DNA from: UBA1822 sp963615055
GTDB taxonomy: Bacteria; Bacillota; Negativicutes; Veillonellales; Dialisteraceae
Length of the DNA stretch: 5,841 nt
Direction of reading: 5' to 3'
NCBI GenBank assembly: GCA_963615055.1
Contig: CAVEFO010000065.1
Span: forward strand, 1 to 5,841
Shown: piece after piece, positions 5,774 through 5,841 of the stretch
Position numbering within the stretch: the stretch's first letter is position 1
Layout: the number at the start of each line of letters is the position of its first letter
The notes under the pieces: generated by a model
Seen by the model: only the letters and a program-made list of their open reading frames with translations
What the model was told of the DNA's origin: nothing
The model's database searches: none
Position numbers and translations under genes: made by a program

Positions 5774-5810
5774 TTAGCGAGACACTTTTACTGTCTCGCT
5801 AATTTTATTT
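5774..5810 (+). terminator. Strong Rho-independent terminator inside the IS end
   Basis: TTAGCGAGACA (5774-5784) and TGTCTCGCTAA (5792-5802) form a perfect 11-pair stem with a seven-base loop, followed on the plus strand by TTTTATTT. It works rightward, so it would end transcripts coming from the amidohydrolase gene and block them from running antisense into the transposase. On the minus strand the stem is followed by CAAAGTC with no T-run. It overlaps the transposase stop codon region (5805-5807). Confidence 0.85.
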
Positions 5811-5841
5811 AGCCATGAGCTTGAGCCGATATTGGGCCGGG
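5805..5841 (-). CDS. IS3-family transposase OrfB, C-terminal end (partial)
   Basis: Only the last 11 codons and the TAA stop (5807-5805) are inside the window. They read PAQYRLKLMAK. The (S)PxQYR motif near the C-terminus is characteristic of the OrfB DDE integrase proteins of IS3-family elements. The catalytic DDE domain and OrfA would lie to the right of the window, with OrfB normally made by frameshifting from OrfA. The position just inside a recognisable IS terminal repeat supports the call. Whether the gene is intact cannot be judged. Confidence 0.72.
   Translation of the reverse strand, partial: PAQYRLKLMAK

Larger units (their letters stand above)
5749..5841 (-). mobile_element. 3' end of an IS3-family (IS150-like) insertion sequence, cut by the window edge
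   Basis: The terminal sequence GACCCCCAAAAGTTAGAC at 5752-5769 resembles the terminal inverted repeats of IS150-group IS3 elements, preceded by the TG expected at the tip (5749-5750 or 5751-5752, so the exact end is uncertain by two bases). Inside it come a hairpin and then the end of a transposase frame running toward this tip, so this is the element's right (3') end. The rest lies beyond the right edge, so neither the other inverted repeat nor the target duplication can be checked. It inserted about 45 bases downstream of the amidohydrolase gene and does not disrupt it. Confidence 0.75.

Noticed and set aside
1..5841. CRISPR array, tRNA or rRNA genes, toxin-antitoxin pair, phage genes
   Set aside because: I saw no regularly spaced repeats, cloverleaf sequences, rRNA segments or small gene pairs. 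Nearly all the sequence is covered by the two recognised genes.

Overview
The window carries two complete, divergently transcribed genes, the end of an insertion sequence at the right edge and about 340 bases of structured non-coding DNA at the left edge. The organism looks like a GC-rich member of the Firmicutes. The recombination nuclease is of the AddB type, not RecBCD, both genes have strong AAGGAG-type ribosome binding sites, and the promoters are of the sigma-A/sigma-70 kind. A gram-negative Firmicute (Negativicutes, the Selenomonas/Megasphaera/Dialister group) would fit. That is an inference from general character, because there is no marker gene here.

Layout. Positions 1-339 hold no gene that can be supported. 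They contain several GC-rich inverted repeats, two terminator-like hairpins arranged back to back, a near-consensus promoter facing left (162-190), and short repeats. Positions 340-3708 (minus strand) are addB, encoding an intact AddB helicase-nuclease subunit of 1122 residues with Walker A, PD-(D/E)XK nuclease and iron-sulfur cysteine motifs. The usual partner addA does not follow it within the window. Positions 3709-3955 are a divergent intergenic region with a promoter and ribosome binding site for each flanking gene. Positions 3956-5704 (plus strand) encode a Tat-exported metal-dependent amidohydrolase of the YtcJ/Amidohydro_3 type. Positions 5711-5733 are a 7-base tandem repeat. From about 5749 to the edge lies the 3' end of an IS3-family element (IS150-like), with the last 11 codons of its transposase on the minus strand and a strong hairpin terminator reading on the plus strand.

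The two main genes have no evident functional link. AddB acts on broken DNA in the cytoplasm, and the amidohydrolase is predicted to act outside the cytoplasmic membrane. They share only the divergent control region. I found no convincing new multi-gene system. The points most worth following up are the leftward promoter with its structured leader, the missing addA, the exported amidohydrolase with its cysteine-rich signal peptide, and the IS end that supplies the only visible terminator for the amidohydrolase gene.
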